Notes: a model not told the origin generated them from the sequence alone. 64,000 bases of DNA from Chryseobacterium gleum (GCA_945903645.1 CAMDOM010000010.1:1-64000); one strand, 5' to 3'; counted from the stretch's first letter, positions 1 to 9,313 are shown. A program made the numbers and translations.

Positions 1-2
1 AA

Positions 3-377
3 ACCAAACGAGGCAATCCACTCTCACTTAGCATTCTATATATAATCCTTGCCCAGCAACTCGATATTCCTGTAGTGGGCATCAACTTGCCCGAACATTT
101 CTCCTTGGGTTATCAAGACCTACATCAACCCGACCCACTAGAAATGCAGTTCTATATCAACCCGTTCAACCGAGGTGCCGTGTTTGGAAAAGGCGAAGTG
201 CTCCGATTTCTCAAAAAAATGAATGTAGAACCCGAAGCCCGCATCCTTCGGCCTGCATCTCCCTTGGAAATGATTTATCGCATGACCAATAACCTCATGT
301 TGTCCTACCAAAAAATGGGATACACTGCCAAAGCAGACGAAATCAAGCTGTTGCAAGAAGTTTTTTCGCGTTCGTAA
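3..377 (+). CDS. SirB1/transglutaminase-like family protein, C-terminal part
   Basis: The frame is open from base 3 without an upstream stop, so this is the 3' end of a gene beginning outside the window. The visible product (about 124 residues) contains NPLSLSILY, then GINLPEHF, then FYINPFNRGAVF, which are the usual blocks of SirB1-family proteins: a transglutaminase-like fold followed by tetratricopeptide-like helices. The family has no firmly established biochemical role. The GTG at 75 is an internal valine codon, not a start. The next gene begins 21 bases downstream on the same strand. Family assignment is from the conserved blocks; the catalytic N-terminal part cannot be inspected. Confidence 0.75.
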   Translation, partial: TKRGNPLSLSILYIILAQQLDIPVVGINLPEHFSLGYQDLHQPDPLEMQFYINPFNRGAVFGKGEVLRFLKKMNVEPEARILRPASPLEMIYRMTNNLMLSYQKMGYTAKADEIKLLQEVFSRS

Positions 378-398
378 TTAGCGAAGTTCAGCCCGCTG

Positions 399-1328
399 AT
401 GACCAACAAGGAGATTTTTAGAAAATGGTGCGCCTCTCGGCACGACATTCCCCTATTTCTTCGTTCCGATTGGATGGAGTGCATCACCGACCAAAACCAT
501 TGGGATGTGGCACTTATTGGAAAAGAGAATGATATACAAGCGTTTCTGCCCTATTTCAGAAAGCGTAAAGTAGGGTTCCAATTGATTACGATGCCTCCGC
601 TAACGCCCTACATGGGGCCATGGTTGCACTATCCCGAAGGACAAAAACATGCCACTCGTCTTTCTTTCGAGAAGAAAATGATGGATGGCCTAATCGAACA
701 ACTTCCCGAAACCGATAGGTTCATTCAATACTTCTACCCCTCAGTGTCTAACTGGCTACCTTTTCAATGGAAAGGATTTGAGCAAACTACCCGCTATACC
801 TATATCCTTCCCGACCTCAATAGCTTGGACTCTATTTATGCGGGCTTGCAGAATAATGTGAAGCGCGAGATAAAAAAAGCGGAGTCCTTGCTAACCATTG
901 CTCCCGCAGAAGAGATTGCAACGCTATTTCAGTTGTTGGGAAAAGACTACGCTGCCAAAGCCGAGAAACTACCCATCACGCAAGCCTATCTTACCCGTAT
1001 ATTTAGGTATCTTCAGGAGAAAAATTGTGGACAAGTATTTCATGCTGTGGATGCCAACGGACAAGTTATCGCCTCCATCCTGCTCGCTTGGGACAGTCAC
1101 AGCGCCTATTTTCTTGCTGGCGCTGCAGAACCTACTGCCAAAACAACCGGTGCTATGAGTTTATTGCTTTGGACAGCCATTCAGCATTCGGCCTCGGTTA
1201 CCAAAGCCTTCAATTTCGAAGGAAGTATTATAGAACCCATTGAGCGATTCTTTAGAGCATTTGGCGCGGAGCAAACTCCCTACTTCGAAATCCGAAAAAC
1301 CAACTCGAAGCTGTTAAAGTTGCTTTAA
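399..1328 (+). CDS. GNAT/FemAB-like N-acyltransferase
   Basis: A 309-residue cytoplasmic protein with the layout of FemAB/BioF2-like acyltransferases (double GNAT fold). The segment around residues 145-165 (LQNNVKREIKKAE) and the later block with HAVDANGQVIASILLAW followed by AYFLAGAA are typical of this group, in which the second GNAT half binds the acyl donor. Members transfer acyl or aminoacyl groups to peptidoglycan precursors, lipids or sugars; the substrate here cannot be told. The ATG at 399 follows the SirB1-like gene by 21 bases, so the two are probably co-transcribed. No signal peptide or membrane segment is visible. Confidence 0.7.
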   Translation: MTNKEIFRKWCASRHDIPLFLRSDWMECITDQNHWDVALIGKENDIQAFLPYFRKRKVGFQLITMPPLTPYMGPWLHYPEGQKHATRLSFEKKMMDGLIEQLPETDRFIQYFYPSVSNWLPFQWKGFEQTTRYTYILPDLNSLDSIYAGLQNNVKREIKKAESLLTIAPAEEIATLFQLLGKDYAAKAEKLPITQAYLTRIFRYLQEKNCGQVFHAVDANGQVIASILLAWDSHSAYFLAGAAEPTAKTTGAMSLLLWTAIQHSASVTKAFNFEGSIIEPIERFFRAFGAEQTPYFEIRKTNSKLLKLL

Positions 1329-1350
1329 AGATGCAATGCATTGAGGATTA

Positions 1351-1989
1351 TCAACCTGCCAATTCGCGCAAAAAGCCAAGGTAGTGACACACTACTGCGG
1401 CCAATACTAAAAGATGCCAAATGGTATGCCCCCACACCAGGCTTTTCCATAAGTAGAAAATGGCCCCAACAGTATAGAAAAGCCCACCTGCAATAAGCAA
1501 CACAGCACCATCACGCGATAATACCGTAAGAAAGGCCCACGGCTGAAACAATAATATATAGCCCATGAAAATGTAAATCATGGTGCTGAAAAAGTTGAAT
1601 CGATGCGCATACTTGGCCTTAAACCAAATGCCCACAAGCGCCATAGCCCACAAGGCCACCAAAAAAGTATATCCCATTTCGGTCATCATTCTATTCAGAA
1701 TAATGAAGGTGTAGCTACCCGCAATCAAAAAGTAAATGGCAATGTGGTCCATTTTCTTCATCACGAGCTTTGCCTTGGGTTCGTGAAGCGCATGATATAC
1801 CGTGGAGCACGAAAACATCAACAATAGAGAAAAGGCGTAAATCATTGTGCCCAACATTCCTATTGTGGTGCTGCGCTCGTAGCTCACCACCACCAAAACT
1901 GGCAACGCCACCAATGCAAACAAAAACCCAACCCCGTGAGTAATGGCATTCGCCATTTCCTCATTCGCACTCAATACCCGTTGTTTCAT
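1351..1989 (-). CDS. trhA: Hemolysin III / TrhA family membrane protein
   Basis: A 212-residue integral membrane protein with about seven hydrophobic segments. It has the PAQR/hemolysin III signature residues: E-x3-NA-x-THG near the N-terminus (residues 10-20), STVYHA around residue 63, DHIAIY around residue 82, and H-x3-H (HTIWH) near residues 188-192; these histidines and the aspartate form a metal site in this superfamily. Bacterial members are linked to membrane energetics and fatty-acid homeostasis rather than to proven haemolysis. Length is normal for the family. It converges with the acyltransferase gene, 22 bases away, and stands alone on its strand. Confidence 0.88.
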   Translation of the reverse strand: MKQRVLSANEEMANAITHGVGFLFALVALPVLVVVSYERSTTIGMLGTMIYAFSLLLMFSCSTVYHALHEPKAKLVMKKMDHIAIYFLIAGSYTFIILNRMMTEMGYTFLVALWAMALVGIWFKAKYAHRFNFFSTMIYIFMGYILLFQPWAFLTVLSRDGAVLLIAGGLFYTVGAIFYLWKSLVWGHTIWHLLVLAAVVCHYLGFLRELAG

Positions 1990-2069
1990 GTTTTATGTAA
2001 GTGGCCAAAGGTACTCAACTGCCTATTCAAGATTCACATGGTGCAAGTCTCCAACCAAAGTACCCGCAT

Positions 2070-2102
2070 AAAAAAAGGCCAGTGCGCTAGCACCAGCCTT
2101 TC
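2070..2102 (-). terminator. Rho-independent terminator of the chalcone-isomerase-like gene
   Basis: Arms AAGGC-xx-GTGC and GCAC-xx-GCCTT around the loop GCTA form a stem with a two-base internal mismatch. On the minus strand the stem is followed by seven T. It lies about 20 bases beyond the stop codon of the minus-strand gene that ends at 2125. Confidence 0.75.
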
Positions 2103-2124
2103 CAAACCTCGATAATTTAGAATG

Positions 2125-2685
2125 TTAACTTCCTAATAGTCCCTTTTTCAAATCGGCATCTACAGGGTCTTCTCCCAACCAAATTCCAAAAAGCGCTTTC
2201 TTAAAGTCCAATCCTTCAATTGTACCCAATAGTTTTCCGTTTTTGTGGGTTTCAACGCCTTTTCCTGGCACATATTTCAACTCAAAAATGTTTCCCTCAG
2301 TGATTGGGTCTTTCTTAAATGTTGCAATAAAGCTATCCACACGTTTTTGCAGCGCTGCCAAATTACCTCCAGTCGATTTGCCAAATCCTTCTTTAATTGC
2401 TTCGCTCATATTATCGCTGCTCACCATGCTAGATGTGATTTGTAATCGCACAGCCAACGGAGCATCAGCAGCCACTAGCTCTTTTCCGCTCGTAGTTTTC
2501 TTAGCCGAGTAAAGACCAGCCACATACAATTTGAAAAAAGCCTTTTTCCGCATTCCAGCACCATTCAAAACGAGTTCTTTATCTCCAACTTTGGTTTTGG
2601 CAGGAACTACCACATCGTTCAAGGTTACTTGAGAAAAAGCTGGAAACATGAGCATTGTAAAAGCAAGAGTTAAGGCAGTTTTCAT
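2125..2685 (-). CDS. Secreted chalcone-isomerase-like protein
   Basis: A 186-residue protein with a cleavable signal peptide (hydrophobic residues 4-18 ending AFSQ). The rest matches the bacterial chalcone-isomerase-like family: LNGAGMRKKAFFKLYVAGLY near residues 41-60 and the late GLDFKKALFGIWLGEDPVD block, which in these proteins ends the domain. Bacterial members are periplasmic and lack a demonstrated isomerase activity, so the name describes fold only; a lipid- or fatty-acid-binding role has been suggested for relatives. The minus-strand sequence TATTTTTG at 2720-2727 fits the -7 box TAnnTTTG, 34 bases before the start codon. Confidence 0.82.
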   Translation of the reverse strand: MKTALTLAFTMLMFPAFSQVTLNDVVVPAKTKVGDKELVLNGAGMRKKAFFKLYVAGLYSAKKTTSGKELVAADAPLAVRLQITSSMVSSDNMSEAIKEGFGKSTGGNLAALQKRVDSFIATFKKDPITEGNIFELKYVPGKGVETHKNGKLLGTIEGLDFKKALFGIWLGEDPVDADLKKGLLGS

Positions 2686-2768
2686 GATTTATTTAGGTTT
2701 ATAGGGTTTAATTAACGTCCAAAAATAACAAACTTGATGATAAAAAGTTCGCTATCGGACTCCGATGA

Positions 2769-3074
2769 TCAATCTTCGAACCAATCTGTAGCTTTATCTA
2801 ATTCTACTTTATAAAATTTATTGGGCTGACTCCAAATCACGAAGTAAGCAGTGCTATCCTTGATTCCCAAACCAACTGCACCCCGCAAGGTTTCATCCCA
2901 AGGTGCCACCTTTGCTTGAGGCGACCAATCTTCTGCTTTGGCCGAACCAACCCAATTTACACTTAGCACAAGCAATGCGCCACTTACCAAAAGTGCCGAG
3001 CATCCAATAGTAACAGCCAGAATGCGTTGGCTCAAATGATCTTTAAACAACATGGTTTCGATTTTATGAACCAT
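2769..3074 (-). CDS. Small single-span membrane protein, unknown
   Basis: I do not recognise this 101-residue protein. It has a short basic N-terminus, one hydrophobic segment (about residues 18-43, SGALLVLSVNW), and a soluble tail with the end KATDWFED. A second ATG lies seven codons in (3053) and could be the true start; neither has a clear ribosome-binding site. It lies 83 bases upstream of the chalcone-isomerase-like gene on the same strand and might be co-transcribed, though that gene has its own promoter-like sequence. Coding potential is supported by the membrane-protein pattern and the absence of a better frame. Confidence 0.5.
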   Translation of the reverse strand: MVHKIETMLFKDHLSQRILAVTIGCSALLVSGALLVLSVNWVGSAKAEDWSPQAKVAPWDETLRGAVGLGIKDSTAYFVIWSQPNKFYKVELDKATDWFED

Positions 3075-3241
3075 AAAAGTAGGCTAAATCATATTGCGAC
3101 CAACTTCTTCATCAACTTTCCGTTACGCTCCAGCTTTTACAAACTGCGCAGCAAATGATAACCTGTACCCATCGGTCAATTCCTATTTCATTTCTTAACA
3201 AACCTTTTATCCGGGTTAAAATCTACTGGATACTAAATCCC

Positions 3242-3249
3242 TAGATTTG
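3242..3249 (+). promoter_or_regulatory. Putative -7 promoter box TAGATTTG
   Basis: TAGATTTG matches the Bacteroidota -7 consensus TAnnTTTG and lies 22 bases before the start codon of the metallophosphatase gene, in the 197-base gap between divergent genes. I see no clear -33 TTG at the expected distance, so this is a weak call. Confidence 0.35.
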
Positions 3250-3271
3250 AGCTCTCAAGAAACCAATAGAA

Positions 3272-4951
3272 ATGAAGATTTTTTTCCTCTCCAGTTTCTC
3301 GCTTTTGCTTTCTGTTGCAGTTTCTGCGCAAGAATTGATTCGCGGTCCTTACCTCCAATTCCCTACCTCAAGTAGCATGAAAGTGATGTGGCGCACGCAG
3401 TTTCCTACTTCGGGCAGAGTGTACTACGGAGCTTCCGTTGCTACCTTGATGGACAACTTTGTCGATTCCATTAACCCACTAACCGACCATACGGTAAACA
3501 TTTCTGGACTTCAGCCTTACACCGAATACTATTATGCGGTAAGTGATGGTCAAAACATGTTGAGCGGAGGCGATGAAATGCACCGTTTCCGCACATCTCC
3601 TTTAATTGGAACCGAACAACCCATTTCTATGTGGGCAATTGGCGATTTCGGAAAAGGAAGCCCAAAACAAAAGGATGTGATGGATTCCTATAGAGCTCAC
3701 ATGGGCGAAGAAGTTTCGGACGTATGGCTTTGGTTAGGCGACAATGTGTATGACGATGGATTGGACGAAGAATACCAAGCAAAAGTGTTTAACCCAGAAT
3801 GGGGCATGACCGATATTTTTAAGCGTATGCCATTTATGTCTATTCCAGGGAATCACGACTATGGTTCAATTGCCCCGCCTACTGCAAGCATCAATCCCTT
3901 GCTGCACACAGGTGCTTATTATGATATAGTTGATGTTCCAACCAATGGAGAAATTGGTGGAACGCCGTCAGGCAGCGAATTATATTACTCCTTCGATTAT
4001 GGAAATGTGCATTTTATTGGCCTCAATTCTGAATTGGGTTCAATCTTAAGCACGAGCAATGACTGGATTGGTGCCAATCCATTTGGGTCGTTTGACGGTT
4101 CGCCCATGACCGAATGGTTGCATGCCGATCTTGCAGCTAACGATAAGAAATGGGTGGTAGCATTTTTTCATCAACCCCCTCACACAGGTGGGTCCCACTC
4201 CTCTGCCGACTTATGGGAAAGATTCATGCTGGCAATGCGCGAAAATATTTGCCCTATTCTAGAAAGCTATGGCGTGGACTTGGTGGTAAATGGCCATAGC
4301 CATGTGTACGAACGCAGCTACTTGCTTCACGACTTTTTCGGTGTTCCCGATCAGTTTAATGCCGCCCAACATGTGGTAGATGGTGGAAGTGGAAGTTTGG
4401 CCGCTGGCACACCCTACATTAAATATACCGAAGGACCCACAGCAGGAATTGGCACCGTTTACCTCATTCAAGGCAATAGCGGAAGTTCTGAAACAGACGC
4501 GCCACTCGACCATCCTGCCATGTACAGCACCGTGGGTTGTGACTCATGTTTTGGTTCGTCTTTGTTATATGTGCATGGCGATACCCTCAAAGGCCGCTAT
4601 TTGGCAAGCACCGGAGAGCTAATGGATGAATTTGCCATTATAAAACGTATAGCTCCATCTGGAGTAAGCGAAACAACCAAACCGTTATTTGGCGAAGTGA
4701 AAGTGTACCCAAATCCTTTTAGAGAGGAGACGATGGTTACCTTCAATGTGTACGAAGAAATGAACGCCACTATTGAACTCGTTTCACTTACTGGCCAGAT
4801 AATTCATGTGTTCAATTCGGGCACTTTAGCAAAAGGACAGCAGAACTATAAAATCAATGCTAGCGAATTGAAGTTGGCGAAAGGAGCATACTTAGTGCGC
4901 ATCAATTCGTCTGTGCAGCCTAGCGTAACCCGCCTAATTAAGGTAGAATAA
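3272..4951 (+). CDS. Purple-acid-phosphatase-like metallophosphoesterase with T9SS sorting domain
   Basis: A 559-residue exported phosphoesterase. Order: signal peptide (1-19), fibronectin-III-like purple acid phosphatase N-domain (about 20-110), calcineurin-like catalytic domain, and C-terminal type A sorting domain. The dimetal motifs are complete: GDFG (124-127), GDN (156-158), GNHD (193-196), H300 in FHQPP and NGHSH (340-344). The last 85 residues begin VYPNPF (478-483) and end with a basic LIKVE tail, the hallmark of T9SS cargo. It should hydrolyse phosphomonoesters or diesters at the cell surface or outside the cell. It heads a two-gene operon, three bases before the thioredoxin-like gene. 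Confidence 0.88.
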   Translation: MKIFFLSSFSLLLSVAVSAQELIRGPYLQFPTSSSMKVMWRTQFPTSGRVYYGASVATLMDNFVDSINPLTDHTVNISGLQPYTEYYYAVSDGQNMLSGGDEMHRFRTSPLIGTEQPISMWAIGDFGKGSPKQKDVMDSYRAHMGEEVSDVWLWLGDNVYDDGLDEEYQAKVFNPEWGMTDIFKRMPFMSIPGNHDYGSIAPPTASINPLLHTGAYYDIVDVPTNGEIGGTPSGSELYYSFDYGNVHFIGLNSELGSILSTSNDWIGANPFGSFDGSPMTEWLHADLAANDKKWVVAFFHQPPHTGGSHSSADLWERFMLAMRENICPILESYGVDLVVNGHSHVYERSYLLHDFFGVPDQFNAAQHVVDGGSGSLAAGTPYIKYTEGPTAGIGTVYLIQGNSGSSETDAPLDHPAMYSTVGCDSCFGSSLLYVHGDTLKGRYLASTGELMDEFAIIKRIAPSGVSETTKPLFGEVKVYPNPFREETMVTFNVYEEMNATIELVSLTGQIIHVFNSGTLAKGQQNYKINASELKLAKGAYLVRINSSVQPSVTRLIKVE

Positions 4952-4954
4952 CTC

Positions 4955-6400
4955 ATGTTGAAATCCATTTTCACATGTATTTTAATCCTTTGTACTAAAT
5001 CGTTATTTGCTCAGGTACTTATCACCGGACAAATAAGCGGCAATACCGATGAGAAGATAACCGTTTCATTCCCTAAGGATTTGTACAGCTCGAAATCCGA
5101 AGTGCAAGTTGGGCTTTCGGATGGTCGTTTTGCAATTACAATAGATTTAGCAAACTCTTCGTGGGTAACACTTACCTACAAAGACAAGCAACGTACCATC
5201 TACGTTTGGAAACAAGCCAAGGATATTGCTATTGCTTTTGATGCCGATTTTCTTGATGGTGAAGTGAAGATTACTGGAGATGGAGCAGCAACTCACACGT
5301 TTATGGAGGCCATTCAAAAGGACTTTGGCCAGCAATTGCATCCAAATTGGTTAGATGGACGGGCCAAAGAAGCCACCAACATTGACGGTATGGAAATGGA
5401 AGTGTTCAAACTTCGCAATACCCTAATCAAAGCCCTCAACGATTTCAATACTACCACTCCTCTACCCGAGTCTTTTGTTACTGCATTCAAAAAGCATTGT
5501 GGCTATTACTATTACCTATCTCTTTTTCGATTTTCTGCTGTAAAATCCGCTGGCAGTTCTATTCCAAAAGCCACCGAAATTCCCAAAGTGCTGATAGAAA
5601 ACCTAACGTGGGATAAAATGAGTTCGGTTGCGGACCTCAACGGCAGCTTCTTCAGAAAGCTTCTGTTAGAATATGTGCATTATAAAGCGCTGGAGAGTTT
5701 CGATTTCATGAAATTCGCAAATCATGATGCAGCTGTGAATGAAAGTTGGAACACAGCCCGCGAGCATTTGCCCGCAGATATTCAGCGTTACTATTTGGCA
5801 AGCGTAATGCTGCAAGAGGCCGATACTATTGCGTCATCCTTATTAAGAAGATTCCATGCGGCATTGAGATCACTGCCCGATGATGGCCAAACTTATGCCA
5901 TGGTGAGCACCAAACTTGCGGTTCAATTGGCTGCCAAGGAATCGGAAATAGTTGCTGAATCAAAATCTGCTGTGCAAAAGGATGACATTAGTTTTTCGGG
6001 ATTGAATGGAAAATCCTTTAACTTGTATGACTTTAAAGGTCAAGTGGTTTACTTAGATGTTTGGGCCAGTTGGTGCGGCCCGTGCCGTCAGCAATTTCCT
6101 CATGCTAAAGCACTAAAGGAACAACTCAGCAAGAAAGAACTAAAAGATATTGTATTTCTCTACGTTAGCATTGATAATACCGAAGATGCATGGAAAAAGG
6201 CGATAAACGATTTAGGACTGGAAGGAACGCATGGTTTTTCTCCTGGTGGTTGGGGCGCACCAATTACCTCAAAATTTCAGATAAGCAGCATTCCGCGCTA
6301 CTTGATTATTGATAAGCAGGGCAATGTGGTCATGTCCAATGCACCTCGCCCAAGTGACCCAAGTTTATTGGACACCCTGCGGATGTTGATGGCCAAGTAA
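4955..6400 (+). CDS. TlpA-like thioredoxin-fold protein
   Basis: A 481-residue periplasmic protein: signal peptide (1-19), an N-terminal beta domain of the DUF4369 type found before many Bacteroidota TlpA proteins (about 20-115), a helical middle region, and a C-terminal AhpC/TSA-TlpA thioredoxin domain (about 345-481). The redox site is C374-G-P-C377 inside WASWCGPCRQQFP, and the conserved cis-proline loop is SSIPRYLIID. Such proteins reduce disulfides in exported proteins or cytochrome apoproteins. The ATG follows the phosphatase stop codon by three bases, so the pair is translated from one message; the partner may help keep exported cysteines reduced, which is inference. Confidence 0.85.
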   Translation: MLKSIFTCILILCTKSLFAQVLITGQISGNTDEKITVSFPKDLYSSKSEVQVGLSDGRFAITIDLANSSWVTLTYKDKQRTIYVWKQAKDIAIAFDADFLDGEVKITGDGAATHTFMEAIQKDFGQQLHPNWLDGRAKEATNIDGMEMEVFKLRNTLIKALNDFNTTTPLPESFVTAFKKHCGYYYYLSLFRFSAVKSAGSSIPKATEIPKVLIENLTWDKMSSVADLNGSFFRKLLLEYVHYKALESFDFMKFANHDAAVNESWNTAREHLPADIQRYYLASVMLQEADTIASSLLRRFHAALRSLPDDGQTYAMVSTKLAVQLAAKESEIVAESKSAVQKDDISFSGLNGKSFNLYDFKGQVVYLDVWASWCGPCRQQFPHAKALKEQLSKKELKDIVFLYVSIDNTEDAWKKAINDLGLEGTHGFSPGGWGAPITSKFQISSIPRYLIIDKQGNVVMSNAPRPSDPSLLDTLRMLMAK

Positions 6401-6406
6401 ACTGAA

Positions 6407-7567
6407 CTAGCGCAGCTGGCTGATTTTTACCAAGGACACTCCCGAATAATAGTGTCCCAAAATTTCGCTAAACGTAAAGCCTTGTTGCGCCATTTTCATT
6501 GCGCCCTGTTGGCATAACCCCACTCCATGCCCAAATCCTTTTCCTTTGAAAAGAGCAACGTCACCTTTGACCTCCATATCAAAGAAAGCAGATTTCAACT
6601 TAAAGTTTCGTCTCACATCTGCAACTTTAAACGCCTTATTTTCAAGCATTAACTTCGATTGACGCGTGGATTGATTCCAGCTAAAACCTTCCGTTACAAG
6701 AGAATCAACTTCAGTTCCAACAAACTTCTTCAAGTCGGCAATAGCAATAGAATCAGTCCAAGTTGCACTTCGCTCTTTTAGGCAAAATGTATCTGAAACC
6801 GAAACTAGATATGTCCGCGACTCCACCCAAACATCTTGCGAATTAGCGGTTTGACCCCCACAATTAGAGTGATACGCTGCCAATATGGTACGAAAAGATG
6901 TGTCCGCCAACACTATTCCACTTGTGGCCGCTGTGGCTTTTACAATTGCTTCGTTGGGCTCCTTTTTACCTTCATACACTTGACAATGTTGATGATCGCA
7001 CACATCAAATCCTTGAGCTTCATGGCGCTTGAGGTGCCCCATTACAAATGTTCTGCACAAGATGCTTTGCACGGGGTAATAGGCATCAACCGCACTATTT
7101 CCCACTTCGCTTTGCACCACACGACTCACATAGGTATCCAAATCAACGGTGTTTACTAATGTGAGTTTACCAGCCACACTTGTAATAGTCAAATCCCCTC
7201 GATAACGGGTTTCCTTTCCATCGCGACTCAGCTTTAGGATAAACGCAGGGAGCACACCAGAACCGATTAGCGTCATCGCATTGGTACGAATGTCCATACC
7301 ATACACACCTCGAACCACAATGCTATCGCCAACTGCCTGAACGGATACCACATCGTCAGTTCGACATTGATACACGGTTATTCCAGCACCATCTTTAACT
7401 AAATAACTTCCAGCATGAGGTGAAATAAGCACAGAACTCTCTGATATGCGTTCGTTAAGCCCGACTCTAATTACCAAAATTTGTCCTTGAGAAGTATGAA
7501 AACAAAGAAACAATGCGCTTAGTAGGTAGGAAATTCTTAGGGGTTTGGTAAGGGGAAAAAGCATCAT
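6407..7567 (-). CDS. SpoIID/LytB-domain protein
   Basis: A 386-residue exported protein whose hydrophobic N-terminus ends near SQGQ at residue 29. The SpoIID domain spans roughly residues 130-380: VDLDTYVSRVVQSEVG, AVDAYYPVQSILCRTF, AYHSNCGGQTA, and the end block GFGHGVGLCQQGA followed by ILGHYYSGV. SpoIID is a lytic transglycosylase acting on denuded peptidoglycan in spore formers; non-sporulating Bacteroidota keep homologues of unclear role in the envelope. It converges with the thioredoxin-like gene (6 bases apart). The minus-strand CACCTTTG just before the start is a near match to the -7 box, implying a very short leader. Confidence 0.85.
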   Translation of the reverse strand: MMLFPLTKPLRISYLLSALFLCFHTSQGQILVIRVGLNERISESSVLISPHAGSYLVKDGAGITVYQCRTDDVVSVQAVGDSIVVRGVYGMDIRTNAMTLIGSGVLPAFILKLSRDGKETRYRGDLTITSVAGKLTLVNTVDLDTYVSRVVQSEVGNSAVDAYYPVQSILCRTFVMGHLKRHEAQGFDVCDHQHCQVYEGKKEPNEAIVKATAATSGIVLADTSFRTILAAYHSNCGGQTANSQDVWVESRTYLVSVSDTFCLKERSATWTDSIAIADLKKFVGTEVDSLVTEGFSWNQSTRQSKLMLENKAFKVADVRRNFKLKSAFFDMEVKGDVALFKGKGFGHGVGLCQQGAMKMAQQGFTFSEILGHYYSGVSLVKISQLR

Positions 7568-7667
7568 TCTGCAAAGGTGGCAAACTTCTATTCAAATGAA
7601 ACCAATGGTTGATTAAGATTGCGCTGATTACTAGCATTTTCATCTTATCAGTTTTCAAAAAGGACAA

Positions 7668-7675
7668 TACCTTCG
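7668..7675 (+). promoter_or_regulatory. Putative -7 box variant TACCTTCG
   Basis: TACCTTCG differs from TAnnTTTG by one base and ends four bases before the ATG at 7680, which would give an almost leaderless message. No clear -33 element was found. Confidence 0.25.
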
Positions 7676-7679
7676 AAGC

Positions 7680-8894
7680 ATGAAGCAATTTGGATTATGC
7701 CTTTGGTTTTTGGCGTTCATGCTCTCCGAAAGTATGGCTCAGCAAACCATCACTATTGAGTCGCACGAACCAACGCCTGTGAATTTTCAGTACCTGTTGC
7801 TCGACAATAGTAGAGTGAGTAGTAACGACTCTATCAACGAAATTCTTGTGGATTTGGTGCAGCCAATGTTGCTCGATTCAGTCATAGAGAAGAAAAAGCA
7901 ACACCACAAAGTTTTTCTTGTGGGTTGGGGTATTCATGCCTTTGGAGGATACAACTGGCGGGCGATGGGCATGAATAAACAAAAATTCGTAGGTACTGTA
8001 GCAAGAACTACGCGGAGCAGCGAAGAGCATTTTACGGAGTACGACATCAATTTCGATTTGTACTTCAAACTGCCTCATTATCTCAAGAAGATTACCCTCG
8101 CCTATGATAGACAGCGCGAACTTAGCCGTCAGGATTATCGCAAATCGCACCGAACAGATTACAGCAAATCGCCTTTTGTTCGGGATACATCAAACATTAT
8201 CAATGCCCATTACAGGTTGCATTGCGAGCTAACTCCCGCTGAGCCATTTCGCGACCAACTGCACCACGCCTTCTATCCTACTCGACCAGGAATTACACTA
8301 GAACAACATCGAAACTTTGGTACCAATATGCCAACAATGGGCATGTACGGTGCATGGTGCCTAGACTGCAACCACAGTTGTCATCCCGAAGTGCATCCCT
8401 ATGAATGGATTTGGTGGCTTAAAGCAACGGACACGGATACCACTACCCAGAAAGAATGGTTGATTGGACTGTTTCATGAGAGTAGCAATCGCCTTAAAAA
8501 CTGGAGCAAAAACCCAATGACGGGCACAATCAGCATTCCTTTTGCCTTCAATGCCTTGGAATATAAAAATGAGGCATTTCCAATTGCGGTTGAGCATTTG
8601 GTATTCAATAGTTTTAAGGCCATTGATTCGACACTCACTTCGGGCTCTAGCAGCTCCTTCGCTTCAAGCGAAACAGGCCACGTTGTAAAACTAAATTCTG
8701 GGTCAAGCACGGCCCAAATAGTTGTTACCTTTAACCATACCCTTCCGTCCAAAAACCTGCAGTATTGGTTCAGTAGCTTGAATCACGATTTGGAAACGCA
8801 TATTATTTCGGGATACTTGAATTTTGCCATTTCTGCTAACGACCTTTACACCGCGCGCATTCGAATGGGTAAGAGACAAACTTATAGAAACTAG
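7680..8894 (+). CDS. Secreted protein of unknown function with a Cys/His cluster
   Basis: I do not recognise this 404-residue protein. It has a signal peptide (1-20, ending SMAQ) and no membrane segment afterwards. The notable part is a cysteine- and histidine-rich stretch: C227, C230, H232, C234, H235 and H239, followed by PYEWIWW and, further on, a beta-rich tail. Such spacing could bind a metal, but no named domain is clear. Many aromatic residues and an N-terminal QHHKVFLVGWGIHAFGGY block also stand out. The lipoprotein gene follows after 11 bases on the same strand, so the two are likely one operon acting in the envelope. Confidence 0.6.
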   Translation: MKQFGLCLWFLAFMLSESMAQQTITIESHEPTPVNFQYLLLDNSRVSSNDSINEILVDLVQPMLLDSVIEKKKQHHKVFLVGWGIHAFGGYNWRAMGMNKQKFVGTVARTTRSSEEHFTEYDINFDLYFKLPHYLKKITLAYDRQRELSRQDYRKSHRTDYSKSPFVRDTSNIINAHYRLHCELTPAEPFRDQLHHAFYPTRPGITLEQHRNFGTNMPTMGMYGAWCLDCNHSCHPEVHPYEWIWWLKATDTDTTTQKEWLIGLFHESSNRLKNWSKNPMTGTISIPFAFNALEYKNEAFPIAVEHLVFNSFKAIDSTLTSGSSSSFASSETGHVVKLNSGSSTAQIVVTFNHTLPSKNLQYWFSSLNHDLETHIISGYLNFAISANDLYTARIRMGKRQTYRN

Positions 8895-8905
8895 ATACTG
8901 TAATC

Positions 8906-9313
8906 ATGAAACATCCCATCGCCTTATTTTTAATACTGATAATGACAGCGACTTCATGCGAGGAACATGAGCATGAAGGCACGAAGCTTGAAGATGGAAT
9001 GTACACTGGCAAGTTTAACCGTTCGAGCCCTACGGGAGATTATATTACTTCAAACATCACCATTACGCTAGAAGATGGTGCATTTTCTGGGACCAGTGAT
9101 GTTGAAAAGTATCCAGCAATTTGTAATGGAACTTTTTCTGGTAATCAGAATAAAGTTGATTTGGAAGACGTTTGTGTTTGGACTGCCGATTTCGATTGGA
9201 CCCTTATTATGGATGGCACCTTTGATATTACTATCGAGGAAGACGAGATAATTCTTTCGCGCAGCTATGAAGGTGATGTGTTCGACCAATACCGTATTAC
9301 CAAGCATCACTAA
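8906..9313 (+). CDS. Small lipoprotein, lipocalin-like beta protein
   Basis: A 135-residue protein with a lipoprotein signal peptide: hydrophobic stretch followed by TATSC, Cys18 being the predicted lipidated residue. The mature part is acidic and made of alternating strands (GMYTGKF near the start, GTFDITIEEDEIILS near the end), a pattern like the small lipocalin-like or META-like lipoproteins of this phylum that report or bind small ligands. No exact family is recognised. It sits between the unknown secreted protein (11 bases upstream) and rlmF (9 bases downstream), so it is probably part of a three-gene message. Confidence 0.65.
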   Translation: MKHPIALFLILIMTATSCEEHEHEGTKLEDGMYTGKFNRSSPTGDYITSNITITLEDGAFSGTSDVEKYPAICNGTFSGNQNKVDLEDVCVWTADFDWTLIMDGTFDITIEEDEIILSRSYEGDVFDQYRITKHH

